In this document: piece by piece, positions 46,900-58,199 of the stretch
Layout of the letters: each line of letters starts with the position of its first letter
Position numbering within the stretch: the first letter of the stretch is position 1
NCBI RefSeq assembly: GCF_000004075.3
Contig: NC_026660.2
Span: forward strand, 24,865,498-24,929,497
DNA length: 64,000 nucleotides
Direction of reading: 5' to 3'
From: Cucumis sativus
Taxonomy: Eukaryota; Streptophyta; Magnoliopsida; Cucurbitales; Cucurbitaceae
Made by a program: the position numbers and the translations under genes
The notes under the pieces: generated by a model
What the model saw: the letters and a program-made list of their open reading frames with translations, nothing else
Databases searched by the model: none
Told to the model about the DNA's origin: nothing

Positions 46900-49800
46900 C
46901 TAATTAGTAACAGCTCTGATAACGTCCTCCACTGCTGCGTTGCAAAAGAAACATCTCTCACAATTCAAAAGATGCCTGGAAATACAACCATAGCACGATT
47001 GGTGAGAGCAGGGTTTAAAACATGCATCAGCTACACTTGCATAACAGATGCAGCATATGCTGTCACTAGCATCTGTTTGATCATCAAATGCGGAATTATC
47101 AAGAGCTAAAGACTCCATCCTATAAAGAAGAAGGCTTAAAAAGTTCTCCAGCCGTTCAAGTTGTGCAACATAACCATCCCCTCTAAAGGAACCAGCCTGT
47201 AAAAAGTCACTGATGAGAGTTAAAAAGTTTATTTAATAGAAAAAAGATTCTCATTCAAGAAGATGACTGCACAAAACACAAGAGCACACCAGTGAAGAGG
47301 ATTCAATATAGTAAAATATTTGGGTGCATCACGGATTTTTCCCATCTTTTTGGCCTACACAGTCAGTCCAACCAGAATTGTCCTATGACAAACTCTCCTC
47401 TTTTTCTTTTCTTTTTTATTTAATGTTTTTGTTTTTTTCTGCTATGGTTGGAGTTGGAGTGGACTGCAAAAGAATGAATGGAGCCCAAGATGTACTCAAC
47501 TATTGCTCTTAAATATATAGATACACACACAACACAGAGAGGGAGAGAGCTAACCCAGTTGTAATCCAACAGAAGCCGAAATCCACAGTTTACAGTATTT
47601 AGACATTCCATGCTAGCGAAAATACCAACAATGTCATTGTATTCTTTGTACTTCAGCTCAGCACTAGCATCCCACAGATTCAAAATGATACCGACAAGAG
47701 GAGCCAATATCATGCCTCTGTTTACTTTCTCTAGAGATTGGCCAGTACGTCTAAGAGACCTGCAGATAATATTGAAAGTTTATATGCAGACTTCAATTGT
47801 AGTTATGCAATCATTTAAATATTCCTCAATTTTCAACTATGTACAGAATAAACTAAATTTGCTCCAACTAATCAAAACTTACAAGTCAAAGAATTCAGCA
47901 TCTGCTGCTGAAGTTACATGGTTCAGCACAAAAAGTACCAACTCAGTCAACCTTCTGAGATTTGTATCAGATCCTAACAGGAATGCTTGAGGGATTTCCC
48001 GTGTAAAAAATTCCAAAACCCTTGCCAGATTGCATGAAAGATCAAATATGACATTGCATTTTCTTTGATGAGAATCTAGTACCTGCAAGAGTGTTATACG
48101 TCAATTAAAATGATGATACTACACAATATGATCAGCTAACTAGATAATAAACAAAAAATTTATCTACTTGAAAGGCATATTCCACTTCAGCACCTATGTG
48201 ATTAAATAATGAAAAGAGATAATATAAGCACACTTCAGGGGAAATAACAGGTCCTATTTCACACGAATCAGCTTTTCTTTCCAAGCAACGGATGTGGGAT
48301 GTGAACGTTTTTCACATATTGGCGAAAGGGAACAGGGTTATGTTAGATACCTAGATTAGTATAGGGTAAGGGTAAAAGGGTAATTAGATTTGTTGATAAT
48401 TAGTTGGTTATAAATAGGAAGTTGGGGAGGGAAGAAGGGTATGAAGAATTTGGTGAAGAATTAGGGCTGCAACATTCCTTGAAAGAGAGGAAGGGCAGAG
48501 GGTTAGGGTTCTTTTACTGCTTTTATATTGTAATTCTGTTGAAGGTATCAATAAAATAGAAACACTATATCAGTGTTCTATCAGGTTATTACTATGTTGA
48601 AAACAATATAACTGTACCTGGTATTTTTCTTGCATTTCTCGAATTGAAACTGAGAATTCAGTCATAGTCCAGCTAAGAGTATTGAATAAACGATTAAGAA
48701 AAGGTGAGAACAGCCCTTCATCTGTGACACATGCCTCTCGTAGTAGTATCTTCATAGAGCAGGAGGGCAGGATGAAGAAACAAACATATGGTGAGAGAAA
48801 CTACTAAAAATAGGACTTTATAGGAAAAAGGAAAGGAAAGATCATTTTACCTGAAATGTGATGGATGACGATGATGATTCTCCATACTTTGAAGAACCAA
48901 AGCCAGAACCTTTGCATAGTCGCAGAAGAATGTTCGTCACGGGAATCCAGGATCTGTTATCAAATGCTAATAGCAACGACTTTGGCAACTTTTGTGTAGC
49001 TGCCTCGTTACTCTCAAAAGTGACCAAATATTCTTTGTACTGAACAAGAACAGATATGGACTGAAGAAGCAGATCTTTTAGATCGGCACTTGATATCCTT
49101 GGGTCATTAAAGTGAGTAACTACAAATGTCACCTGATAAATAGGAAACCGTAAAGAATTTAGTATGGACTGTTGATTGGTTGTATCAGAAAGAAAAGAAG
49201 AACATAATTAAGTATTAACTACAAATGTTGTCTGATTAATAGGAAACCGTATGGAAAAGAAATAGATTAAACATTTCGTAATGACAGATAATAGGTTGGA
49301 ATTTGGAAGTCAAAATAAGTCGTCATGCCAATATCAGACTTGTCGGATGCATCAGAGTGAGTCTATGCACATCCTAAACTCTAAAAATGACTACTTGCAA
49401 AATGTTCACCTTTTTCTTCCATTCTTGTTGCTTGTTAATCGATTTAATTTTTTGAAAATTGGGCAGAAAAAATGGTGGAAAACTATGGACAGAAATTGGT
49501 AGAAAATTAATGAGTGGCAGACAGACCATTGAAGTAACTCGCTGGAAAGTGGGGAGAGGAAGGTAAACAATGGAACAGTCAAAAGAACAATGATGGTGAA
49601 GACATGAGATATAATATCCATTTTATTGCCAAATAAGATAAATACTTTTTATGTAATCTCCAATTTCAATATTGAAATTCATTTAACTTCAAGCCTAAAC
49701 TTCAATAGACAAAACGGAAAGGAAACTATCTACAAAAAAAATAGAAGAATGAACTGTCGCAGCTAAATATTGGGTCTAAAAGGAAGCAAGAACACCAACA

Positions 49801-52800
49801 AAACACAAAGTTCCGCCTGCCAGTCATGGAACAAATCAATAAGCTAGTCTAGTCAATATGTTACAAGCTTACAACATTTATTCAGAAGGAAAAAAAACTA
49901 CAATAGTGTTGGAGATATCAATCTTCACATTTTTTTTATACCTGCCAGTTATTAAGAACAAAAATAAATAAATTGAATTACAGGATCATCAGGCATTTTA
50001 TCAAATTAGATAAAGAAACTAGTAAACATTTAATGTAAAAGAAAATCAGTAACCCGATTCGTCTAAGAAAGATAATATGGTACAAATGTAATATTTTGTT
50101 ATGAACTGTAGGCACACACAGCTGGGGTTTACAAATCAATATGAAAGTGAGAAAAATGAATACATACAAATGACGCAAGTCCTTGCTTGAGAAATATAGT
50201 TGAAGGTACAAATGCAGGATCTCCCTTGCGTAACACATGGAAGCAGTCAACCTGTAAAAGGACAGAACAACAAACAGAATAAAAGTGGTACGATCATTAT
50301 TAATAATTTTCATAAGGTTAATTTATAATGAACTACAGAGTAGCAATCATTAATAATTTACATAAGGTTGAAAATCACTTTTGATCCTGAACTTAATAAA
50401 TAAGAGTAACAATTTAATCTTTGAGCTTTTATTTCTAATGACTTTCTGGGTAAGAATTTAGTCTTTGAATTTTAATTTGTAACGATTCAATTCTTGTACT
50501 TTCAAATTTGTAATAATTTATCCTTGAATCATATAGTATGCACCGATTTAGTCATGTACTTCAAAATTTGTAACGATTTAGTTTTTATCGTGAAAATTAT
50601 TGTTAAGATTTAATGAAATTTTGTATATAGATACAATAAACCAATTAGGGACTCAATAGCTTTATCAGCTCCAAAATCTAAATCATTAAATTATGAAAGT
50701 CAATATTTAATTTTGATGAAAATTTATGCTGCATGGATTGTGAATTATTGAAAATTTGAAAGTAAGAAAATTAAATTGTTATATACTGAAGTGCGAGGAC
50801 TAAATTGCTACAAAATTGAAAGTTCTCTAAATCATTAAGAATCAAATATCAGGAACCAAATTGTTTTCTAGAGGCAAAAAATGATTAATAACCCTTCAAA
50901 TAATGTACTTCCTCTCCTAGCAGCTCTGAAAAAAACATATTTGTCACGTGGTTTTAAGAAACATATTAAATTGTTCGCAAATCCTCTAAATCTAAAGTGA
51001 AATATCATGAAAAATTAAATTTTTTAGGCCACTAAAAGTAACTTGAAGATTAAAAACACCCTTAGACACTTACATCTTATAGAAAACTTAAAATATAGAC
51101 ATTAACAAAAGCAACAAAATTTAACATGGCATACTGGAACATTAGATATAACAGCCATATTGATTAGGGTGATTTACCAGTGCTTCCACATAAAACTCAG
51201 GGACATAAATAAACATCGAGTCCATTTTGCTAAGAACAAGAAGCAACTGAACAGTCCACATGCACATTGCATACATTCCTCTTTGCTTCCACTGGGAAAA
51301 CAAAGAAATGCGATTCCTGTAATGAAGGACAGACAGCAGAAGGTACTTAGACTTTAGAGCATGAGTAAAAAAAAGCAAACAAATTTTACAGAAGACAAAC
51401 TGGGAAAAATTGAAGCTCAACGATACAGGCCCATATAAAATATAACTACAAAACAAGCTCCCTTGTCCCGCTGACATTATACATACACGTTTTTGTATCC
51501 AACACTAATAGGGTGCGTTTAGGGGAGGGAAAGAGTTAATGGGAAAAAAGGATTATGATAATCCTAGGATTATAATAATTCTATGTGATGATAATATGCG
51601 TTTGAGAGAAGGTTTATTATTGGTAGTATTATGATAATATATGTTTGGGGGAACGATTATGAATGGTAGTGTTATGATAGTATGTGTTTGGGGGAAGGAA
51701 TATAATAGGTAGTATTATGATAATATTTGTGTGGATGATGGATTGTGTGGGAAGGATTGTGAAAATTATTAATTATTATTAAGGTAGGATTGAAGTAAGG
51801 TTGAGGTAGGGTTGAAGTAGGGCTGAAGGGATTGGGGAAGAGTTATGATAACCCTTCCCCCAAACAAGGAAAGAGTTGTATAACCCTTTCCCCCATAATC
51901 TTTTCCCTCCCCCAAACACACCCATAGAGATTTAAAAGTGAGTAATACACAAGGAAAAAATTGAGACAAACTTTCCTGGTGGGGGATAAATAAAAATTAC
52001 AAGCTCTAAAAATTGATCAAGAGCATTCTTCACATTTTCAGACCAACGGAAGACATACAGTTGTATTCTAACAACATCCCAATTCTCTACTTGTTTTCAA
52101 TATCCTAATGAAATGTGAGAACTGCAAATACTCAAAGCTTGGACAGAGAAAAAAATCCCACTACTCACATCTCTTCCAATAGTATCTCACAAAATAAATA
52201 AAATTCTCACGGAGAGTCAACAAAAGTAAACGAGAAAGAACGTTGTACCATAGGGTAAGACCAAAATCACAAGAAAGAAAAAATGACTAACTGATTCATG
52301 CATTATTTGAGCCTTGGAAGCAACATGAATGATGTGTATGTGAAATTTTGACCATGAAAATAACCCAACTGCCCTCTAACGGGCATTATCTTAAAGAATG
52401 AATAAGCAAGACATTCCATGTAAGAACGGGACGATGTGAAAATCTCTTTTACTGTCAACTGTAATTGACATATATAAACAACACCACAAGTTGCAGAAAT
52501 ACCCGATCAGAATCGATAGACAAGGAAGAGAAAAGTTCCTCTAAGTTAGATGCTGGTCCTAGATGCTTGCTCTTCGTTTTAATTAGAGATTGGACAGGGT
52601 TTCAAAAAAGAATTACAAAATGGATAGTAATAAAGTTTCCAATATTCATCATGATGATCTTACCATGCACAACGTCTGACACAGTCAATCACCTCCTCTC
52701 TGTAAGTGCTACGAGCTTCTTTTAGACGCTTTATTTGCTCCCTACAAGCTCGTTCTCTTATCTGTTTATCAGTTTCTTCAAGAAGAGCTATTAACTGAGA

Positions 52801-55800
52801 TTGATGTGACATGTAATGTGATGCCTGGAAACAAAATGAATTGGTTAATATTAGAACATTTAAAAATGAAGAACTTGTATGCCGGTTTACAAATGAAATT
52901 TAACAGTTCTTATAATCTAGGCAGTAGAATAGGCACTTATTACTATCGACAATTATGTAGTTTTGTGGGATGGAGTTTCCTATACCGTGGCCTTAGACTG
53001 TTCATCCCCCCCCCCCCCCCCCCCCCCCCCACCACTTTTTTTTAGTAGAAGAAAAAAAGGGGGAGGGGGGGGGGGGATCAGATCAAAGGATGAACTAACT
53101 GGGTGCAGGAGGATTCAGATTAGGATGCATGGCTTACATTAATTATAATACTATGAAATGGTAAAGTGAAGAGGTGCATCTTAGTTCCAAGAGGCATTAT
53201 GTTGAAAGAGGGAACGGGGAATATTTTGGGGAATGATTATGGTTTTTTCAAGGAGAAGTGAGTTGGAAAAACCAATGGAAAAGGGAACAATGTTGAAATC
53301 GTCACGAGGAGAATACATCCTTTTGTCAAGTATCTAAAGAAGGGAGAGAGGCAAATAGCTTGGTTAACCCAAAATATACATCACATATCTATCCTCAAAG
53401 TTATATGAGGGGGAGAAAAGAAGGGATCAACCCTAACAATTTTATAAAGAAGAAGATTATGCATCTGTCTAATACCTGCTTAAAATCTGGTGCAAGTCCC
53501 ATGTGATAAAAGAGAAGCAAGAAGTCTAAAAGTTCTTCTTCTCTTAATGTAGCTGAAGATGTATTTGTCTCTCTCGGCACAATTCTCATGTGCTGCATTG
53601 GGCAATATCCAAACTGTGCATCAGATTGTTCGCTTGAACTTGGTTTGTCAGTTATTTCATCATTCAAATTTCCAGCACTACATTCACTAGCAACATGAGC
53701 AGATCTATCGTGCATAGGAATTCCACGACAGTTTCTGATAGCATGTTTAATAGGATCCTTTGAACTCCTCATGCCTTCAGCATCATAACTTGAACAGCAA
53801 CACGGCTTCTGCCTGGTGGAATGAGTTACTCTGGTCTCATGGTCATCCATGCAACCTTCCTCCCAATGAATTACTTCCACTTCTTGATCATGAGGATGTA
53901 ATTTTGATATATGATTGTATGAACCTCCAAGCCTAGCTGTGACAGTTCGATGGGACTCATCTTTAAAGAACAAATATACAGGGAAAGTGCGTTGCCCACC
54001 TCGATGAAGAAAACCAGTATCAGGGCCATCATTTTCATTACTTCTCAACCAGTCACAAACACTGCCCATTCCAAATCCTTCAGACAAGAAGTGAAGTATC
54101 ACAGCATATAGAGAAACAACAATTGAATTGCTTAAAACTCCAGAAGGGGATGCATTATGATCAGTTCCTCTGTTCTTCAGTAATAGGTTCTGCAAAAATG
54201 TTCTAAATACTGAACCTGGCAACTGGGGAGATGTTGTGGGTGGAATGAACTGAATGACAAGGCGGCAAAGATCTCTGTGCTTCTCCTCAATCTTCAAACC
54301 AAAAATAAAATAATAAAATTGAAAGTAGACTAAACAAATCTCCGAAGCTACATCTAACTCAGCTTAGATCTTATTACTCAAGATAGGTCCTCGAAAGAAG
54401 GATTCTTGCAGTGAGTAAGGAGGCAGGCAGGTTATACTGACCATATGAAATGATGCCTCAAACACATCCATTTCATTTTCAATGATAAATAACAGTGACA
54501 GATGGTAGATATTAATTAGTGAAAATGTTCAACGTTTTTTAAAATGAATATGCAAAAATGAGTCAGGTTCAGCAACACAGTTATAACAGTACAATAAAGC
54601 AACGAACCAAAATATTAACAGTATAATAGAGCAACAAAGTAAGAAACCAAGAATTCAACTTGAACATATTTCTTAAATCCATGCCTCCAACTTCTTCCCT
54701 GTCATACACATAATTTTGTTCAAAATTGAAATCTAAGCTAAATGGACGAGAGATTTCCTTCCATAGAAAGTCAAGAGTTCAAGTCAGTTTGGGATAGCCA
54801 TTAGTCGACACCCATATCAAAATCTCAAGTTTGGCCAACAAGTGCCATCTGACCACCACCAGGACATGAACCTGAGGACGTGTGGCCTACTTGATTTTTG
54901 TTCCATCCCACACATCATTGCAATATAGAGGATTAGAGAATGAATTAAACTGCTAACTTGGCAATTGTTAAGGCTTTGGTAGGAAAATGAAACGAAACAA
55001 GACAAGGTTGAAGATTTGATTTTATCTTAACAAAGGTAAGGACCTGGACCCACATTTATTTTTAGCACAGCTTCATAAAATTACACATATATTCCGCTAT
55101 TAAACTTAAAAAGCAGAAAAAATAGTAAAGAAAGAAAAAAACAACTAAACTTAATTCTATAGAGCCATCAAATATAAGTACCTCTTGACATCTCAAATAT
55201 TAATAGGCAATCAGATTAAGAAAAAGAAAACAAGTAGCATTGCAAACTAACAATATTTTCATGAGTTCTATATGGCATGGATATGGTTATGAAGAAAAGA
55301 AGGGGATGATAATTGATATACTTTCCAAGAAAATGCTTTAATAGTGAACAGCACCCATAGCTTCCTAATTAACTCAAAAACAAGTAGACCAACAACGTAT
55401 AATGCAATGCTTGAAGCAGATGGGAGACAAGGAAAGTGGATGAATTATTAAGATTTTTCACTTAAGCACAAAAGCAAGAGCCAAATGGGAAGAGAACAGA
55501 TAACCACAGGTCCACACCCTTCGATCAATGAGTTTAGCTATAATTCAATTATCACGTAGTTCATATCCTAAAAAGGAGGTCCATCATTCCATGGTAATAA
55601 TTCAAAGTTTTGGTACTCATGTATGAGTACAAGCATATCCTAGTTGACTTCCAATTGAACAGCACTATCAATTTAACAGGAGACATCAACTGAATGGAGG
55701 CCAATGAATATTAACATACATAGTCTTAAGGCCACAAAGAGAAGGGGAAAAAAGTGGAATTGAAGGAGTACCTCATTTATTGCTTCAGATAGAGCTGTTG

Positions 55801-57268
55801 TAGTTAAATCCATGCTACTTTCGTATGACACATCCTCACGTGAACCAGGCCACCAAACCGAGGGCATCATATACTCAAGATCCTGCTTATTTGGATTCTT
55901 CCGTGATAAAAACCCTTCAAAGAGGAATTCAAAATCAACTGACTTCCACCAAAGCACCAATAATTCTTCTCGTCTGAACATGTGACAAGCCAATGCAAGA
56001 TAGGAATAGGATCCAGAATATGGGCACTCAGTTAGGACTAGTGGGGATGTTTTACAGCTACAAGAAAGGGCATTTATTAAATGCTCAAATAATGCAAGAG
56101 AGCCTTGACATCTTAGAAGAACATCAATAATTCTATCTAAGCTTGAGTGATTGTGTGGTGGCTGTTGTCCAAACACTTCCATCATGAATGCCAAAAAAGG
56201 ACCTCGTCCAATATACTCAATACCATTTGCATCAACTTCAAGTGCAGAGAAGAATTCATCACAAATCCCAATAGAGACAGGACGAAATAGTTCTTCAACT
56301 GAGACAAATCTTTTTAATCTCCTCAGTTTCTCAACGGAGTTAATCTCAAGGCATTCTATGCGTTTCTCTTCCAAAATCCTTGATAAGCATTTCAGCATAT
56401 GAGAAGCAAAATCGTTAATCGATGGGGGTGCTTGAAGGGGCAAGTAGCCATCAATAGGATATTTAAAAGGGTGAGCACCAAAATTTATTTCGCATCTCTC
56501 ACCTTGAGATAGAGATATTGCTGGATAATATCCAATACCAGGACCCATTTTGCGAACCCCAGAAAATGCAACCCCAAGTGAGATGCCATTCCTATAGAAC
56601 GAGATTTCATTTCTATCCAAGTCAATACAACATCCAATGACATCACCAACAACCCAAGACTGACCATACCTCTCAGCCTCCTTGTTCCATTTGCGAACTC
56701 TTCTGCCATCAAAAGCATAGGAATCATCTGCATCACCAACACCCTCATGGTCAGTGAAGGGGCAAGCAAGGGTTGCCCACCCAAGCTGTTGTATACCTGA
56801 AGTTTCTAAAATAACTTCGTACATCCATTTTCCACTCCAGACACAAGCATTAGCCCTAGCACTGCTGAACATCGAAAAACTTTCCACAAGTAATGGCGGC
56901 TTAACTATCCTAATATCACCACAGATGCTGACTTTCTCAATACAGACTACATTAGATCCCAAGCCATTATCAACAATACATATACCATTTCCCACACCGT
57001 GGTGGGCAATTGGGCGAGCAAGTTCTGAAAACTTATTCTTTATTATAGAGCGTATAAATGCCGTATCAACTGGACTAGTCAGAGGATTAATGGACTTGTT
57101 GGGGAGACCAAATACATATTCAAGTGTCCGCTCCACGGATTGATGATTGAATTCATCACAATATGAAAAACACCTACCTTTGGATGAACTCCCTCGGTTA
57201 TCATTATCATTTAAAATAACAGCCAATCCAGAAGAAAGCCCACCAATCCTTGGACTGTCTTCTGCCAT
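46900..57268 (-). CDS. RKP: E3 ubiquitin-protein ligase RKP (KPC1-like, SPRY + RING)
   Basis: Ten coding exons: 57268-55772, 54291-53476, 52824-52664, 51316-51178, 50251-50168, 49132-48851, 48749-48618, 48082-47883, 47759-47555, 47196-46900. GT-AG throughout, one frame of 1270 residues, close to the ~1280 of Arabidopsis RKP (At2g22010). A B30.2/SPRY domain spans about 145-265 (SGKWMYEVILET, GWATL, GDVIGCCIDLDRNEISFYRNG). A long helical middle part includes LEETDKQIRERA and a coiled-coil-like stretch in exon 3. The C-terminal C3HC4 RING at about 1220-1257 has CCICYA, CSHQSCYGC, and C-x2-C-x2-C near RHLLNCERCFFC, with all metal ligands present. Family knowledge: related to mammalian KPC1; Arabidopsis RKP targets the CDK inhibitor ICK/KRP1 and affects geminivirus infection. 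Its introns hold a solo LTR, a TIR element, a foldback element and a long C run. Confidence 0.93.
48341..48583 (+). mobile_element. Solo LTR (243 bp) with 5-bp target-site duplication, in RKP intron 7
   Basis: The element starts TGTTAGATACC and ends GTTCTATCA (TG...CA with imperfect inverted ends TGTTAGA/TGATAGA). It is flanked by the perfect direct repeat GGTTA at 48336-48340 and 48584-48588. Inside are TATAAATA at 48409-48416 and AATAAAA at 48550-48556, in the order expected for LTR transcription on the + strand, antisense to RKP. No internal retroelement sequence remains. Short length fits a copia-like or TRIM element; family not determined. It ends only 29 bp from the exon 7 donor. Confidence 0.85.
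49118..49251. repeat. Direct duplication of the RKP exon 6 acceptor region
   Basis: Copy 1 (49118-49152) spans the first bases of exon 6 and its CAG acceptor; copy 2 (49217-49251) lies exactly 99 bp further into the intron. They match at 31 of 35 positions by eye, including the ACAAATGT, CTGAT and AATAGGAAACCGTA blocks, so the splice AG is duplicated. Confidence 0.75.
50367..50892. mobile_element. Foldback MITE-like element, second member of the 42594-43033 family
   Basis: In RKP intron 4. The left end GTTGAAAATCACTTTTGATC and the reverse complement of the right end GTTATTAATCATTTTTTGCC are diverged inverted repeats. The interior has alternating TTTGTAACGATTTAGT and GGACTAAATTGCTAC motifs, as in the other copy. 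No coding capacity; more diverged, hence probably older. Confidence 0.6.
51511..51923. mobile_element. TIR MITE, 413 bp, with internal tandem repeats
   Basis: In RKP intron 3. Terminal inverted repeats: left GGGTGCGTTTAGGGGAGGGA, right end as reverse complement GGGTGTGTTTGGGGGAGGGA, both continuing in A. The 3-bp direct repeat ATA flanks it (51508-51510 and 51924-51926), compatible with a PIF/Harbinger-like insertion (inference). The interior carries about 3.5 degenerate units of roughly 43 bp (TATTATGATAATAT followed by GTTTGGGGGAA) at about 51580-51740. Confidence 0.75.
53006..53076. repeat. Homopolymer pair: C25 and interrupted G17, 28 bp apart
   Basis: C25 at 53006-53030, then A/T-rich spacer, then G5-A-G12 at 53059-53076, in RKP intron 2. 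In the RKP transcript the order is C-rich then G25. The two runs can pair as a hairpin or support G-quadruplex formation. The exact length is likely unreliable in assembly. Confidence 0.85.
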
Positions 57269-58100
57269 ATGCCCGAAGATAAGCTATTTATTCCAACTCC
57301 AGGCAAACACGAGAAATAATGATGAACAAATCACAAATCCAAGAACGGTTCCTTAGCAACCTAGCAGGCCTCCAAATATATTAACCCATTCCAACCAACT
57401 CAAAACTCTGAAAGAAAAGCATCCCCGTGATCCTGAAGTATTCAACTAAATTAATTTTTTAAAAAAAAATGCAACTTCAACACCAAGCATCAAGGATAGA
57501 ACACACCATATCTCGATTCATCATAAGACAGATATCAAATTGAACTAGCGATCACTTAAAATTACCCCTTGCAAAGCTACAGTTTAGGCATATCTATCCC
57601 AAATACGGACACGCGAAATGCAATTAAGCAGAACATCTCATCATTAATCCACAATTAGAACGACATCAAAATAACTAAAACTAAAAACGCAACAACCATT
57701 AACTCGAAAAGACAGTGCCCATTTCTCGTGTCAGAATTTATCGCCCTGCTGGTTGCCAAACGGCAATGAAATTGCCCAAAAACACACACACACACACACC
57801 TATGGGACAAAAATTTGAAGAAAAAAGAAACAAAAGCAAGTTATATTACATGTCCAAGAGACAAAACCAAAACACGCAAGGAGATGGGAACTTACAGGGT
57901 ATAAGATTTCAGTTATTTAGTGGTGTGGTGCTGCAACAGTAGAGACGGCGTAGACATGGCAGAAAAAAGCAAAGTAGTTGAAGTGGAAATTTAATAGGAC
58001 CGAGACCGAGACCGAGACCCAAAGAGACCCAGAGAAAGGGAGAGTAAGATTTTGCAAAAAAAATTTGCCAAAATGTCAGGAAGAAGAGGGAACCGCACAA
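57269..58100 (-). other. RKP 5' leader with probable intron
   Basis: Immediately upstream of the RKP ATG. A candidate 5'UTR donor lies at about 57896 (minus-strand CCCT|GTAAGT) and an acceptor near 57361 (CTGCTAG|GTTGC), giving a leader intron of about 0.5 kb. It contains a (CA)9 run at 57782-57799. A hexamer repeat (GACCGA, about 3.5 units) at 57998-58019 would be in the first leader exon. Confidence 0.4.
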
Positions 58101-58158
58101 ACGAAGCAGTTGCCTCGAACCAGAGAACGCCGACCGGAAACCCTAATTTGGAAATGAT

Positions 58159-58190
58159 GACACGTGTCAGAATTTGGCCATGTTGACGTG
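58159..58190 (-). promoter_or_regulatory. G-box palindrome and ACGTGGC motif upstream of RKP
   Basis: The perfect palindrome GACACGTGTC (58159-58168) and TTGACGTGGC just beyond it form a bZIP/bHLH-type ACGT pair about 100 bp outside the inferred RKP leader. Assignment to RKP rests on position only. Confidence 0.4.
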
Positions 58191-58199
58191 GCGGGTACA

